Below, in pieces: positions 46,052-55,844 of a stretch of DNA of 64,000 nucleotides. The number at the start of each line of letters is the position of its first letter. The stretch's first letter is position 1. The DNA comes from Neofusicoccum parvum (taxonomy: Eukaryota > Ascomycota > Dothideomycetes > Botryosphaeriales > Botryosphaeriaceae). Both the position numbers and the translations under genes were made by a program. The stretch covers positions 496,001 through 560,000 of the forward strand of contig CP087220.1 of assembly GCA_020912385.1 (NCBI GenBank), given 5' to 3'. Under the pieces are notes generated by a model. The model was not told where the DNA came from. It searched no databases and was given only the letters and a program-made list of their open reading frames with translations.

Positions 46052-46667
46052 AGACCGTAGTTCCCTTGGATATAGCCCTTAGGCTTGGAAACGCGCTTTC
46101 TGGCGTGCTTATTTTACGACTTTATTGTGGATTCAGCAGGATACAGGGTTCGCCTCTTTGATTATTTCCTCGACTGCTGGTGCATTGGGATATTGGGTCT
46201 AGGGCGGCTTGAGGGTTTCTCAGGCGGTTCTTCACTACGGGATCAGGGCTTCACCAAGAGGGCGGATTTTCCACTGGACGAGCAGTCTTTTCCCGGAGCA
46301 TTTCTCGCCATTCAAGACAATTTTTAAGAACTCTTAAAGAAGGTTCAATTTACGGTTTAACGCTGAAATAATTGATGACACTTTCTTGGGGTCGTGTCCT
46401 TCCTTGCCTCTGTGGCTTAGAGCCCAACGCTACATAATGATGATGAAGTTCTACCAAATCATTCAAGCGAACAATTGTCGCTGCCGGCCTTCCAAAACTT
46501 CTTCCGTCCTTTTTCTGCCCTGTTTCCACATGATCATAATGAGGGTAGTAGCAGTCAATAATCCACCCTCGAGCCCTCCGGTTGTCGACCCTCTGTCGTG
46601 GGAATCCTTTCGTTACAGTACAGTCCACCGCCACTGTGGCTACTCTTTCCATCGCCCCATTCTCCCT
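46052..46667. other. Convergent intergenic region
   Basis: 616 bp, AT-richer, presumably two 3' UTRs. A short inverted AACTCTTAAAGAAGG-type area near 46330 is not long enough to call. Nothing else seen. Confidence 0.45.
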
Positions 46668-47212
46668 TCACCGAGGCAGCCCGCTCCCCGCACTCCCGCC
46701 GGCCACGGCGCCCTCGCCACTCCCGCTCCCCCTCGTCCTGACGGCCAAGCTCACCCGCACCGGCTCGGTGGGGCCGCGCGTCAGCAGCTCGTCGAGCCCC
46801 AGGTCGCGCCAGGCGGGCTGGCGCTGCTTCTGGGTGGCGCGCTGGATGCCGAACGCGGCGTGCTGGTCGGGCACCACGTCGTCCTCGTCCTCTGGGTTGA
46901 TGGGCTGGTGCTGCGGCGGCACGTAGATCTCCTCCGGCAGCAGGGGCGTGCGCGTGAACTCCTCGAACAGGTCGGCGAAGCGGGGCTGCGGGAGGTGGAG
47001 GTAGGTGCGGGAGGAGTCGCGGGACTGGTTTGCCGCCGGGTTAGCAAGGGACGAGGGTTTGGGGGAAGGGTAGGGTCGGGCTGCGAGAAGTGCGGTTTGA
47101 GGATACGATGGTGCTGGATGTACGGGGTGGGAGGAGGTGCGAGGTTTGAGGATACGGTGGCGCTGGGAGGAGGAGACAAGACTTCGGGGAACTCGGATGG
47201 GCGCCGTACCAT
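46668..47212 (-). CDS. Hypothetical small protein, model uncertain
   Basis: A coding-like segment ends at 46668: YLHLPQPRFADLFEEF, TRTPLLPEEIYVPP, then an acidic NPEDEDDVVPDQHAAFGI and PAWRDLGLDELLTRGPTEPV, with a Gly/Ser-rich tail. That frame has no ATG upstream before a stop. An ATG at 47212 (MVRRPSEFPEVLSPP) lies in another frame. Joining 47212-47156 to 47024-46668 through a 131-bp GT..GCTAAC..CAG intron gives 137 residues and a consistent phase. I do not recognise the family. Alternatives are a different first exon or a decayed gene. Composition is GC-rich like the neighbouring genes. Confidence 0.4.
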
Positions 47213-48386
47213 GATGAACTAGTTTGAGTCTTGACGACGAGTGGCCAGAAACGGAGGAGGCGACTCGCGGCGGATGTTTCGTAGTCGAAACGGGAGGTCT
47301 AAAAAGCGTTTATGCTCGACACGGAAAGCGACGATCACGAACGGGCGGCTTGGTGGCTTAGACGTTCCGCCTACGGAAAGCTGGACGCCAAAGGGAGTTT
47401 CGCGAGCGTTTTGCTTTCTCGCGGCTCTCCAGGTAGGCCCGGATGCGGATCTTGATGGCCCAGGCGGGCTGCAGCTGGATTGTCAGGACTATCCAGAGAT
47501 AGGCGCGAATCAAAGCGGTCTTGAGACTCATGCTGGGCAATCATGTGACGAGGTAAGTGCAGACGAAGGAAGCCAAACACTTGAGAGCGGCACGGAAGAG
47601 GGCGGATGTGGATAGGGAAGGTGTTCTTATTTGGAAAGCCCCCACAGCCACGTCGAAAGCGGTCAGGGCTGTGGAGCGGTGCAATAGGAATGGAGGCTCA
47701 GCAGTACGCGCAATGGGGGGCTGGCTAGAGGAAGTAACGAGACCTTTTGAACTCACGGTGCCGGGTTACCCACGGAAGGCGCGCGTGTCCTCTTCGCGTG
47801 AGTGATGAGGGCGGCGGATGGCACGGAAAGCGTGTGCCGGTATCCGATCAGCAGGGCCGGTGTCGTCTTGCGGTATGCGGGTTTCAAGCGCAAGGGCGAA
47901 GTGGTGTTTCGTTGGTTGTTTACTGCGTTGGTGTTAGCGCACAGCGGGGCGCAGCGCGTGTGCAACGCCGCCGCTGTTGGACGGCGGCCGCGGCGCGCGT
48001 GGGCTCAGTGCAGCCCGCAGACCTGCACCCCCGGCGCGTGTCGCCGCCCGTGCTGGTGTGGGAGCAGAGCAGAGCAGAGTGTTCGGAACAGCGCTGCTGG
48101 TGCGCGTCGCCGCCCGCAGCTCCCGCCAGCGCCGCCAGCGCCAGCGCCAAGCCTCGGGCCGACCTCGCTTAGAATTCTCGCACTGTGGATAGCGCAAATC
48201 GACCCAACCGCGACACGCAGACACGACGACCTCCGAGACGACCACGACGGTAACCCTGCCCCTCCGGACGAGCTTCATTCCACGAGTGAGTGTCGCTGCC
48301 TGTGCTGCTCACGCCCTGGACACACTGAACTGACCGCTGCGCCCGCTGCAGACACCTCCGTCCAACGACACCGACCACTCGCAACC
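47213..48386. other. Intergenic region upstream of RPS29
   Basis: 1.17 kb. Frames of up to 218 codons on the plus strand run into the RPS29 start in a different frame or as read-through and lack motifs. It should contain the RPS29 promoter and 5' UTR, including the probable 5' UTR intron listed separately. Confidence 0.5.
48286..48351 (+). other. Probable 5' UTR intron of RPS29
   Basis: GTGAGT at 48286, CACTGAACTGAC branch-like sequence and CTGCAG ending at 48351 make a 66-bp intron 35 bp before the start codon. Ribosomal protein genes often carry leader introns. No protein evidence is possible, so this is inferred from splice signals alone. Confidence 0.4.
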
Positions 48387-48844
48387 ATGGCCCACGAGAC
48401 CGTCTACTTCTCCCGTCCCCGTACCTACGGCAAGGGCGCCCGCGGCTGGTACGTTTGATCCCGCAGATTCAGCACGGAGGGAAGACGAAGGCTGCTTTAT
48501 ATGCTCCAGGCGGAGCGGGGAAGGGGCGAGCACCTTGATGGAAGCGACGGAGACACCATGATGGAGGCTCATTGAATCATTTGCTGACGGGCCGCTCTTC
48601 TAGCCGCGTCTGCACCCACAAGGCCGGTCTGATCCGCAAGTACGGCCTCAACATCTGCCGTCAGTGCTTCCGTGAGAAGTCCACCGACATTGGCTTCGTC
48701 AAGGTACGGATTTCCAACCCCCATCCTGGAGCAACCCGCGCAACCCCGTGGCGAAGAGACAGTTTTTTGGACACGATTTCACAAACGGAGGACGAAACGA
48801 GGCTTTACGGGATCAGCGGCTGACTTGCGATACAGCACCGGTAA
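48387..48844 (+). CDS. rps29: 40S ribosomal protein S29 (uS14)
   Basis: Three exons: 48387-48448, 48604-48703, 48836-48844; 56 residues, exactly the family length. Exon 1 encodes [20 protein letters not shown], exon 2 [20 protein letters not shown] and [14 protein letters not shown], exon 3 only HR and the stop. The CxxC..CxxC zinc knuckle (CRVC, CRQC) is intact. The protein sits in the head of the small subunit near the decoding site. Both introns (155 and 132 bp) have normal ends; neither shows a convincing snoRNA. The nine-base last exon is easily missed by gene finders. Confidence 0.97.
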
Positions 48845-49729
48845 ATTCGTTCCAGGAAAGGAGAGTTGAGCTGTCTGGGGGGTTATTTTGGGGAACCGGT
48901 CATGAGCGGTCATGGGCTATAAAAGCATGCGCGAATGACGCGAAAATGGAGTTTCCTTACTCTTATGGGCCTTGCTTCACGACCTGCGATGATTATTCGC
49001 AACGCTCTGTGAGCTGGATTCGCCGCGCTAGGAATCTAGTTCTTCGTTTCGATCTCTCGCTCCCACCACCCATGACCTCCAATGCAGCCTCTTTGCCAGT
49101 CACTACGCCCACTCTCAACCTGCTTCGAAATTCTTCGCTCCGCAAATCCTTGAGAACCAAAGCAAATGCAATTCTCATCCAATAAGAAGACTTGCAAACC
49201 CGAATCCAAAATGAGCGCTGGATCGAGACCGCGGTCACATGGGTTTCAGCATTCTCATTCATGTGAAGCCTCATGCAGTCAGTTTTGGCCACGATCATTT
49301 CAGTGTTAAATACTATGCCCAAAAGGCATTTACCATTGTGGGGTCCGCAACAAGCTCGTGATGTTCACTCTCCATGCGGAAGAGGGCTGCTGACTCTAGC
49401 TTTGATTTGTTTCCCTAGATTTTGATTTCTTCAGGCTCATTTACATTTATGTCAGGTGCAGAGTTGCTAAACACAGGGAACACGGCGCGTGCTCAGACTT
49501 TGCAGTTCAAGATTTCAAGGCGAGCTTCTTCACTCATGCAGCTTGCAGGTCTTCTTCCACTCTCACTTTCAGTTCTCTTGGCTCTGAAATCCGTTCGTAC
49601 ATTTTGATTGAACCACACCCAGATCTTCGACCAGGAGCCATCAGTATCCATTGACACACGTCGATCTTAACTCCAACACTTTCACCCAACGTCTGCGCCT
49701 AGAACACACACCCTACCGGATTTGCAACA
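48845..49729. other. Intergenic, RPS29 3' region
   Basis: 885 bp of mixed composition, AT-richer from 49200. No RNA gene, repeat or coding frame with a recognisable motif. Confidence 0.45.
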
Positions 49730-50551
49730 ATGGCGCCGATCATCAGATACGCCCTCACCTTGCATCAATCGTTCAGCAATTCGACAGGTACTCCGCTATC
49801 TACGTCAATGCCAGTTCGGAGCTCTACAGGCACATATATGGCGGCACAAACCTCTGCCAATGCATCGATGTCGACCTCAACTGCCGCCGTGCTCAACAAT
49901 ACGACCAGCATGATATCATTCAGTCAAGCGCCACCTTGTCCATGCACGACCATAACGGTCACGTCGAACATGACCGTCACCAGACATGCGTCAACATCGC
50001 TCAAAGCACCATACACCAACTCAACGAGCTCGCCGCCCACCACGCCCATCACGTCCGCCAACCCCCCGGGCGCCGGCATCGACGGCCCCAACAGCGACAA
50101 CGACGCTCCCAGCTCCGCAGCCCCCAGCCCCCATTCCACCTTCACACCCAGCATCACCGTCCCGCCGTCTCCCTCCAGCAACAGTCCCACCGCCCCCGCC
50201 GCCTCCGCATCCCACCCGTACACCCCGAGCTTCGCTCCCTACCCAACCTACACGACGCCCTGGCGCCCCGCCTCCCCCGTCGTCGCCACAGACACGGCCG
50301 ACTACAGAGTCCAGCAGGCATCGATCACGACTATCGTCGGCGCCGTCTGCGGGGTTGTGACGTTCGTCCTGGCGCTCGGCGCGCTGGGCGCGTGGTGGGT
50401 GCATCGGAAGGGCGTGCGGAAGGAGTGGAAGGTGCGGAGGGAGGGGTTGGGCTTAGGTGGAGTGGGAGAGGGGAGGAGAGGGCCGTTCGTGAGTGGGGCA
50501 GTGAGGGCGAGTGGGAGTGATGGTGGGAGGGAGAGGGCTGTGGAGAGGTGA
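49730..50551 (+). CDS. Ser/Thr-rich single-pass membrane protein
   Basis: Single-exon frame of 273 residues. Residues 15-190 are Ser/Thr/Pro-rich with several N-glycosylation sequons (NST, NAS, NTT, NMT) and a PCPCTTITVTSNMT motif of the kind seen in fungal wall-associated surface proteins. A membrane helix spans 199-224 (SITTIVGAVCGVVTFVLALG), followed by a basic Gly-rich cytosolic tail (WVHRKGVRKEW). The layout resembles Mid2/Wsc-type surface sensors, but the cysteine pattern of the WSC domain is absent and I see no clear signal peptide at the N-terminus; a missing upstream exon could supply one. Proposed extracellular N-terminus. Another single-pass membrane protein gene follows on the same strand 477 bp on. 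Confidence 0.6.
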   Translation: MAPIIRYALTLHQSFSNSTGTPLSTSMPVRSSTGTYMAAQTSANASMSTSTAAVLNNTTSMISFSQAPPCPCTTITVTSNMTVTRHASTSLKAPYTNSTSSPPTTPITSANPPGAGIDGPNSDNDAPSSAAPSPHSTFTPSITVPPSPSSNSPTAPAASASHPYTPSFAPYPTYTTPWRPASPVVATDTADYRVQQASITTIVGAVCGVVTFVLALGALGAWWVHRKGVRKEWKVRREGLGLGGVGEGRRGPFVSGAVRASGSDGGRERAVER

Positions 50552-51028
50552 TGGAGATGGGGAAGGCCTGGGAGAGGTGATGCAGATGTGAAGGGGGAAA
50601 GGGTAGCTTGGAAGAGGTGACACGCATTACGTGTGCTGGTTGTGCGTGTGGCCTTGTGTGGGGTGCATAGTGCGTGGGTCTGGGAGTTGGGTGTAGGGAT
50701 ATCACGAAATTTATGGGAGTGCTGCCTTGGAGTAGGTCAATGCTCGGCTTTGGGGTTTCGCGTCATGCGGCGTAGTTCTGCAGCCACTTTCACATGGCCA
50801 GTCTTGCTTGTGAGACACTGTTGGCCCCCAAATCAGGATTGTGTGGCCTGATTATTTGCTTTTTGAGGATGGGGCTGTGTGCATCTGATTGGTACAGCCT
50901 CGGCTCCTGCAGCCACTGCTTACATGCTCAACCTCATCAGGTACAAGACCTCCCACTCAGAACTCAGCACTGAAGCCTGGAAGAGTATCCGCATAGAATC
51001 TCATCGAGGATACGTCTGATCATCGCTA
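50552..51028. other. Intergenic between the two membrane-protein genes
   Basis: 477 bp. The first part is G-rich on the plus strand with repeated GGAGAGGTGATG-like words (50541-50600). No gene seen. Confidence 0.45.
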
Positions 51029-52121
51029 ATGACTTCGTCGCAAACTCATCCTCTGCCGAACCAGCCTCAAGAGTTGGGGAGTGACAAAGATGTGCCGGGC
51101 TCGACCATGAACGCAGCTGCTCAAGCGCAGAGTTCAGACCGCCCTCCAAATAGCCAGCCGATGGCATCTTATGGATTACTTCAAATATCTGTCACGGTCA
51201 ATGCATACAAGACGTATCAACCTCCGTCTACCAGATCGCTTCCAAGAGAACCGAGAAAGGCATCAGGGCCGGTCAAGCGCCGGAAAAGGCGCCGGAACCT
51301 GACAGGTTTAGTCACTCTCTTACTCACCATGTTATTTGGCGTCTTTGCAATCCTTCAGTGGTATCAAGGAACAAATTCAAGCAACGGCGATACGATCGAG
51401 AAGGATCATTTGCTGAATTTGTTCATGGCTTGCCAGGCTCGCCCCAATGACACTGTGAGTTACTCGGTTGATATTTGGGCAGTGAAAATCTGATTGAAAC
51501 TTGCAGTCAAAGATATGTCGAAGTATGGCCAATGCAACGCTGGACGATGTCTTGGGACATGACTTTTCCATCACGGAAAGGCCTTCACACTCATCAAGTT
51601 TGACCACAAGCATAATCCAAGGCCCAACCAGCTCTTCCCTCACTGGGGCTGACTCGACTTTGTCAACCAAATCAGCATCGACGCCACTGCCAAACCTCCC
51701 AGCAACTCCCAGCGAATTGGGATCGCTAGTGTCAAACCTGAGTTCATATCAATCTCGAATACCAACTCCCTCAGCAGCGCCAATCCATTCCTCCCCATGG
51801 AAAGGACCTTCATATCAAGGAGCCCACGCTGCATCGTCACATCTCCGGTTCGTGCCAACTTGGCGCGAGTGGTCAGGCAACTGTTGGGTGAATGCTACCG
51901 TGAGCGGAGGCCACATCTACGATTACATAGGCGGGCATCCAATGATTTTCGCTCGGTGGACTTACCCCAAGTTGCTGTCAATTCGCCAGGAGTTGCCTGG
52001 ATTCGTCGAAGACTGCATGCGGTCTGAGACGGCGTTGAGCATAGAGTCTAGACCTTGTTGCTTCTCTCCAGCGTCCTTCCCTGGTGTCTGTCCCGTCCAT
52101 AGGGTCCCATTCTACTTTTGA
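51029..52121 (+). CDS. Hypothetical single-pass membrane protein
   Basis: Two exons, 51029-51454 and 51507-52121 (52-bp intron, phase 0); 346 residues. A polar N-terminus ends in a basic cluster (PVKRRKRRRN), then a membrane helix at about 91-111 (LTGLVTLLLTMLFGVFAIL), which suggests type II topology with the N-terminus in the cytosol. The outer part contains NDTSKICRSMANATLDDV, a Ser/Thr/Pro stretch and a C-terminal block with WREWSGNCWVNATVSGGHIY and CCFSPASFPGVCPVH, so several Cys could form disulfides. N-glycosylation sequons are present. No family recognised. The last 20 residues may be wrong if another intron exists near the stop. Confidence 0.6.
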
Positions 52122-52443
52122 GGGAGCAAGAGCTGGCGGGAAGCCGTGGAGGATGGGATTTCCTGTTTGGTACACGGCCGTAGGGCTGCGATGCCTGCAA
52201 GAGAATGGTCGCGATAGGCGAGGGTGGGGCGCGAGACTGGGACGAAGCAGGGACTGCGGGGTATTGGTCTATTTATCCGCCATTGACAGCCGCCCGCTGA
52301 GTCGCGTAGTCATTTTTACTTACGCCCAACTTTTCCATGCCATGGGGGTGATCGCGCTTCTCTTGCAACCGCAGCACTTCGCATTTTAAGCTCAGCCGGC
52401 AGCCGCGACGACTCGGGTCCCTGAGGAGACGCGCGGTGACGCA
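52122..52443. other. Intergenic region
   Basis: 322 bp between a hypothetical gene and the Ara2-like gene. GC-rich, no site identified. Confidence 0.45.
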
Positions 52444-53589
52444 ATGACGGGCACAAACGAGCAGCAGCAGCAGGGGCAGCTCGACCACCAACACCAACAC
52501 CCGCCCACCACCACCAGCCCCCATGTCCCGCTCTCCGCCATCGCGCCGCCGCTCGTCCTGGGCGGCGCCGGCTTCAGCAACCAGCTGCACCCCAACCCGG
52601 CCTCGCTGCCCACGCGCGCCATCGTCCACCGCGCGCTCGACCTCGGCTTCCGCGCCATCGACACGTCGCCCTACTACGGGCCGTCCGAGGTGCTGCTCGG
52701 CGACGCGCTGTCGCAGCCCGCGCTGACGGCCGCCCACCCGCGCGCGTCGTTCCTGATCATGACCAAGGTCGGCCGCATCGCCGCGGACCGCTTCGACTAC
52801 TCGCCCGCCTGGGTGCGCGCGTCGGTCGCGCGCAGCCTCGAGCGCATGCACACGCCCTACCTGGACGTCGTGTTCGCCCACGACGTCGAGTTCGTGCCCG
52901 TCGAGGACGCCGTCGCCGCCGTCGGCGCCCTGCTCGACCTCGTGCGCGAGGGCAAGGTGCGCTACGTCGGCATCTCTGGCTACCCGCTGCCGCGCCTCGT
53001 CGAGGTCGCGAGGGCCGTGAGGGAGAGGTTTGGTCGCGGCGTCGATGCCGTGCAGGTCTGGGGCCAGCTGACGCTGCAGAATACGACGCTGGTGGACAAA
53101 GGCGGTTTGGAGGGGTTGAGGGATGCGGGCGTGGACTGCGTGTTTGCGTCCAGTCCGCTGGCAATTGGCTTGCTGAGGAGAGGCGGAGTGCCCGTGGGCG
53201 AGCTGGGGGACTGGCATCCTGCACCGAAGGGGTTGAGGGATGCGGCGGCGAAGGCGTCGGAGTATGTGGAGGAGGGTGGTGCGAAGTTGGCCGAGGTGGC
53301 GCTGAAATTCGCGGTTGCGCAGGCTTTGGCTGCGGGTGAGGAGGTGGGCGTGAGGTTGCTTACAATCTTGGGCGGAGGGACGACGCATGAGATTGAGGAT
53401 AACTGGGAGGTTGGGAGCACAGTCACAGATCGACATGATGCTAAGAAGAAGGCAGAAGTGACAGGCGTGAAGAACGGACATGACGGGAAAGAAGGGCTGA
53501 ATGCGCTTCTCACAGAGAAAGAGCTGGAATTAGTGAAAGGCACGCAGGAGATATTGGGAGAATGGGTGAACTACAGCCTCGGAGGTTGA
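52444..53589 (+). CDS. ara2: D-arabinose 1-dehydrogenase-like aldo/keto reductase
   Basis: Single exon, 381 residues, after a Gln/His/Thr-rich 30-residue N-terminus. The aldo/keto reductase barrel shows LVLGGAGFSNQ, FRAIDTSPYYGPSEVLLGDA (catalytic Asp and Tyr), FLIMTKVGRI (Lys) and YLDVVFAHDVEFVPVEDAV (His), VRYVGISGYPLPRLVEVA and FASSPLAIGLLRRGGVP. These match the NAD-dependent D-arabinose dehydrogenase group (yeast Ara2), which makes D-arabinono-1,4-lactone for erythroascorbate synthesis, an antioxidant pathway. A charged insert (TVTDRHDAKKKAEVTGVKN) near the C-terminus looks lineage-specific. Cytosolic. Codon use is strongly GC-biased, especially in the first 600 bases. Confidence 0.88.
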   Translation: MTGTNEQQQQGQLDHQHQHPPTTTSPHVPLSAIAPPLVLGGAGFSNQLHPNPASLPTRAIVHRALDLGFRAIDTSPYYGPSEVLLGDALSQPALTAAHPRASFLIMTKVGRIAADRFDYSPAWVRASVARSLERMHTPYLDVVFAHDVEFVPVEDAVAAVGALLDLVREGKVRYVGISGYPLPRLVEVARAVRERFGRGVDAVQVWGQLTLQNTTLVDKGGLEGLRDAGVDCVFASSPLAIGLLRRGGVPVGELGDWHPAPKGLRDAAAKASEYVEEGGAKLAEVALKFAVAQALAAGEEVGVRLLTILGGGTTHEIEDNWEVGSTVTDRHDAKKKAEVTGVKNGHDGKEGLNALLTEKELELVKGTQEILGEWVNYSLGG

Positions 53590-54345
53590 TAAAGAATACA
53601 TGTGTTTGAAGCGTCAATGGTGGATATCCCCTCTTCTCCGTACGTGCCATCCATCCATACTGCTCAAGGGAAGCATCGACGTTGTGGCGAAAGCGGACGC
53701 TCTACCACCGACCATCATCAGGTTTGCCAACTCCAACATCCAGCTAATCCAAATGAGAATTGATTCAGAAAGACGTCATTGTCCCCAATGTCTTTCAACA
53801 TCTCCCTTCTTGCGGTTCTCACATAATCTGGGTGGGGTCTCATCGAGCATTTGCAATCATCGCCAGACAGCGAAAACCGAGGCCGAGGCCGAACATGGCT
53901 TGAATGAATGTAGGCGTGGCGTCACAGCTAGGCAGCCAAGTAGCTAACACCGTTAAATCCGCCTGGGGGACATCCACCAACATGGCACTGCGGGTCGAGC
54001 CTTCCCGATGGCGGTGAAAGGGAGAAAATCTATAGGACCGGAATCAGCCGTCATGCAGCTAAAGGTGCCATGGAGTTAGCAACTCGATCAGATGCACGTT
54101 GCTTTAAGGTCCGACGATCGCAGTAACTGGCCACGACAACTTGTCTGCGAAGGGGTCGTTTTCGGCCTAGCGCTGACATCCCGCATCGGACGCGGAGTTA
54201 GCCATGGACTACGGACATAGGCCCTTGGTACGCTACCGATGTATATAACACCAAGCTGAACACAGGCAGTTGTTTTGAGCTGCATCAATAACTCTCAGCC
54301 CTCAAGATCCCCCTCCTCATCTTAACTTGAACCAATTACACCACA
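53590..54345. other. Intergenic, ara2-like to NmrA-like gene
   Basis: 756 bp of mixed composition. The right end holds the TATA box of the NmrA-like gene (54242-54248). Nothing else seen. Confidence 0.5.
54242..54248 (+). promoter_or_regulatory. TATA box of the NmrA-like reductase gene
   Basis: TATATAA lies 98 bp before the start codon, a normal distance for a fungal gene with a leader of about 65 bases. Confidence 0.5.
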
Positions 54346-55330
54346 ATGGCAATCTTCCTCACCGGCGGCACCGGCAAGACCTCAATCCGCATCGCCGGCT
54401 TGCTGCAAGATGCGAAGATTCCTTTCCTCCTCGGCTCCCGCAGAGGCGCCTCTGCGGCTCCCTCCGGCATGGTCGCGGTCAAGTTTGACTGGCTCGACGA
54501 CTCAACGTTCAAGAACCCATTCGAGCACAGGATCCCCAGTGGAGAGGCCATCAAGGCCGTCTACCTTGTTGCTCCCGAGGTCGACGAGCCGGCACCATCG
54601 ATGAACGCTTTCATAGACTACGCTACTAAAGAGCATGGAGTCAAGAGGTTCGTTCTGATGGCTGGAAGTTCTGCCGAGCCGGGAGGCTGGCACGTCGGGA
54701 AGGTGTGGTCGCACTTGCTTGATATCGGGGTGGAGTACGCCGTCCTGAAGCCGTCGTGGTTCATGGGTAAGCAGCACAGCGGACCGCGAACAGTGGCGAA
54801 TGCCGCTTTGCTGACAGCCTTCAACAGAGAACATGTCGGAGGGTTTCCATCAATCATCTATCAGGGACAGGCACCAGCTCTACACCGCTTGCGCCGACGG
54901 CAAGATTCCGTTCATCAGCGCCGAGGACATTGCCGCCGTGGCGTTCCGCACGCTCACAGATGAGAAGCCGCACAACACCTCTTACCGAGTTTTGGGACCG
55001 GAGCTGTTGACTCACGACCAGGTAAGCTCTCCTACCGAGCTAATCAAGGGAGCTTCTGGAGTGCTGATGCTTAAACCCTAGATTGCGGAGAAGCTTAGCA
55101 AGATTCTCGGGCGCGAGATCAAGAACGTGAAGCCTACGGAGGAGGAGCGGAAGAAGTCTCTCACGGATGCGGGTCTGCCTCAGCATTATGCAGGTTTCTT
55201 GACCTCGCTCGAGGTTATGGCGGCGAAGAATTTGGAAGCTTTGGAAGGAAACGACGTTGAGAAGGTCACCGGCAGACCACCGCAGAGCTTCGATACCTTT
55301 GCGGAGAAGAATAAGGCGGCTTGGCGGTAG
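54346..55330 (+). CDS. NmrA-like NAD(P)-binding reductase (ergot-alkaloid EasG/FgaFS type)
   Basis: Three exons: 54346-54766, 54828-55021, 55082-55330; 287 residues. MAIFLTGGTGKTSIRIAGLL is the nucleotide-binding start; LLGSRRGASAAP, FDWLDDSTFKNPFE, KAVYLVAPEVDEPAP and KRFVLMAGSSAEPGGWHVGK follow, then VEYAVLKPSWFMENMSEGFH and the domain ISAEDIAAVAFRTLTDEKPH. The family includes festuclavine and agroclavine dehydrogenases but also many uncharacterised oxidoreductases, so the substrate is open. Both introns (61 and 60 bp) are canonical and keep the conserved WFMENMSE block. A TATA box is present. No prenyltransferase or other ergot gene is nearby. The O-methyltransferase gene is convergent, 514 bp on. 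Confidence 0.88.
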
Positions 55331-55631
55331 ATTCATTCGAGGTAGAGATGTTCAATCAGTGCTTAGTAGTAAACGTTGTTGGAACAAGGCCGTCTTTCTT
55401 GCCTGTGATCTGATCCCGACAGCGGAAAGTGTGGTTGGTATCTTCAACCCAATTACGCTATTGTTGTGGTTCTGAAGAATTAAGAGGAAACAAACCCGAA
55501 GCTAGCTGAACAAGAACGAGAACATGGTATAAATCTATCTGTCTTTTTGATTCAAGATCGTCGCTCAGATGGTCGTTAGGGCTGGAATTGTTAGTCAGCA
55601 AATGGCTTCAATTTTTCACGGACTCAAATAA

Positions 55632-55687
55632 TAGGGCGCAGTGCGTAGGAGCATCGGGCGCAATTGCGCAATAAAAATTGCGCCCTA
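55632..55687. repeat. Short element bounded by inverted repeats
   Basis: TAGGGCGCA at 55632-55640 and its exact complement TGCGCCCTA at 55679-55687 bound 56 bp. Inside, GGGCGCAATT (55656-55665) and AATTGCGCCC (55676-55685) form a second perfect 10-bp inverted repeat with a 10-base loop. Confidence 0.65.
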
Positions 55688-55694
55688 AAATCAG

Positions 55695-55715
55695 ATCCTC
55701 AAAAAACCCGAGGAT
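55695..55715. repeat. Hairpin, 6-bp stem
   Basis: ATCCTC (55695-55700) pairs with GAGGAT (55710-55715) around a nine-base A/C loop. Confidence 0.5.
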
Positions 55716-55753
55716 ATAGTTTTACTAATTACTTCTTTCCACTATGCTTCACT

Positions 55754-55772
55754 AGCGCACAGCCAGTGCGCT
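55754..55772. repeat. Hairpin, 7-bp stem
   Basis: AGCGCAC (55754-55760) pairs with GTGCGCT (55766-55772) around loop AGCCA. Confidence 0.55.
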
Positions 55773-55844
55773 TGCCCGCGGCCAACCATTTTCTTATTCT
55801 AATCCATATCGCTATGCGAATTTCGAGAAGAGCACCTACGCCGC

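Larger units (their letters stand above)
55331..55844. other. Convergent intergenic region with hairpin cluster
   Basis: 514 bp between two stop codons. Apart from the three hairpins listed below (55632-55772) it holds only 3' UTR-like sequence. Confidence 0.55.

Noticed and set aside
48449..48603. Possible box C/D snoRNA in RPS29 intron 1
   Set aside because: ATGATGG and CTGA words are present but only about 30 bases apart and without terminal pairing.
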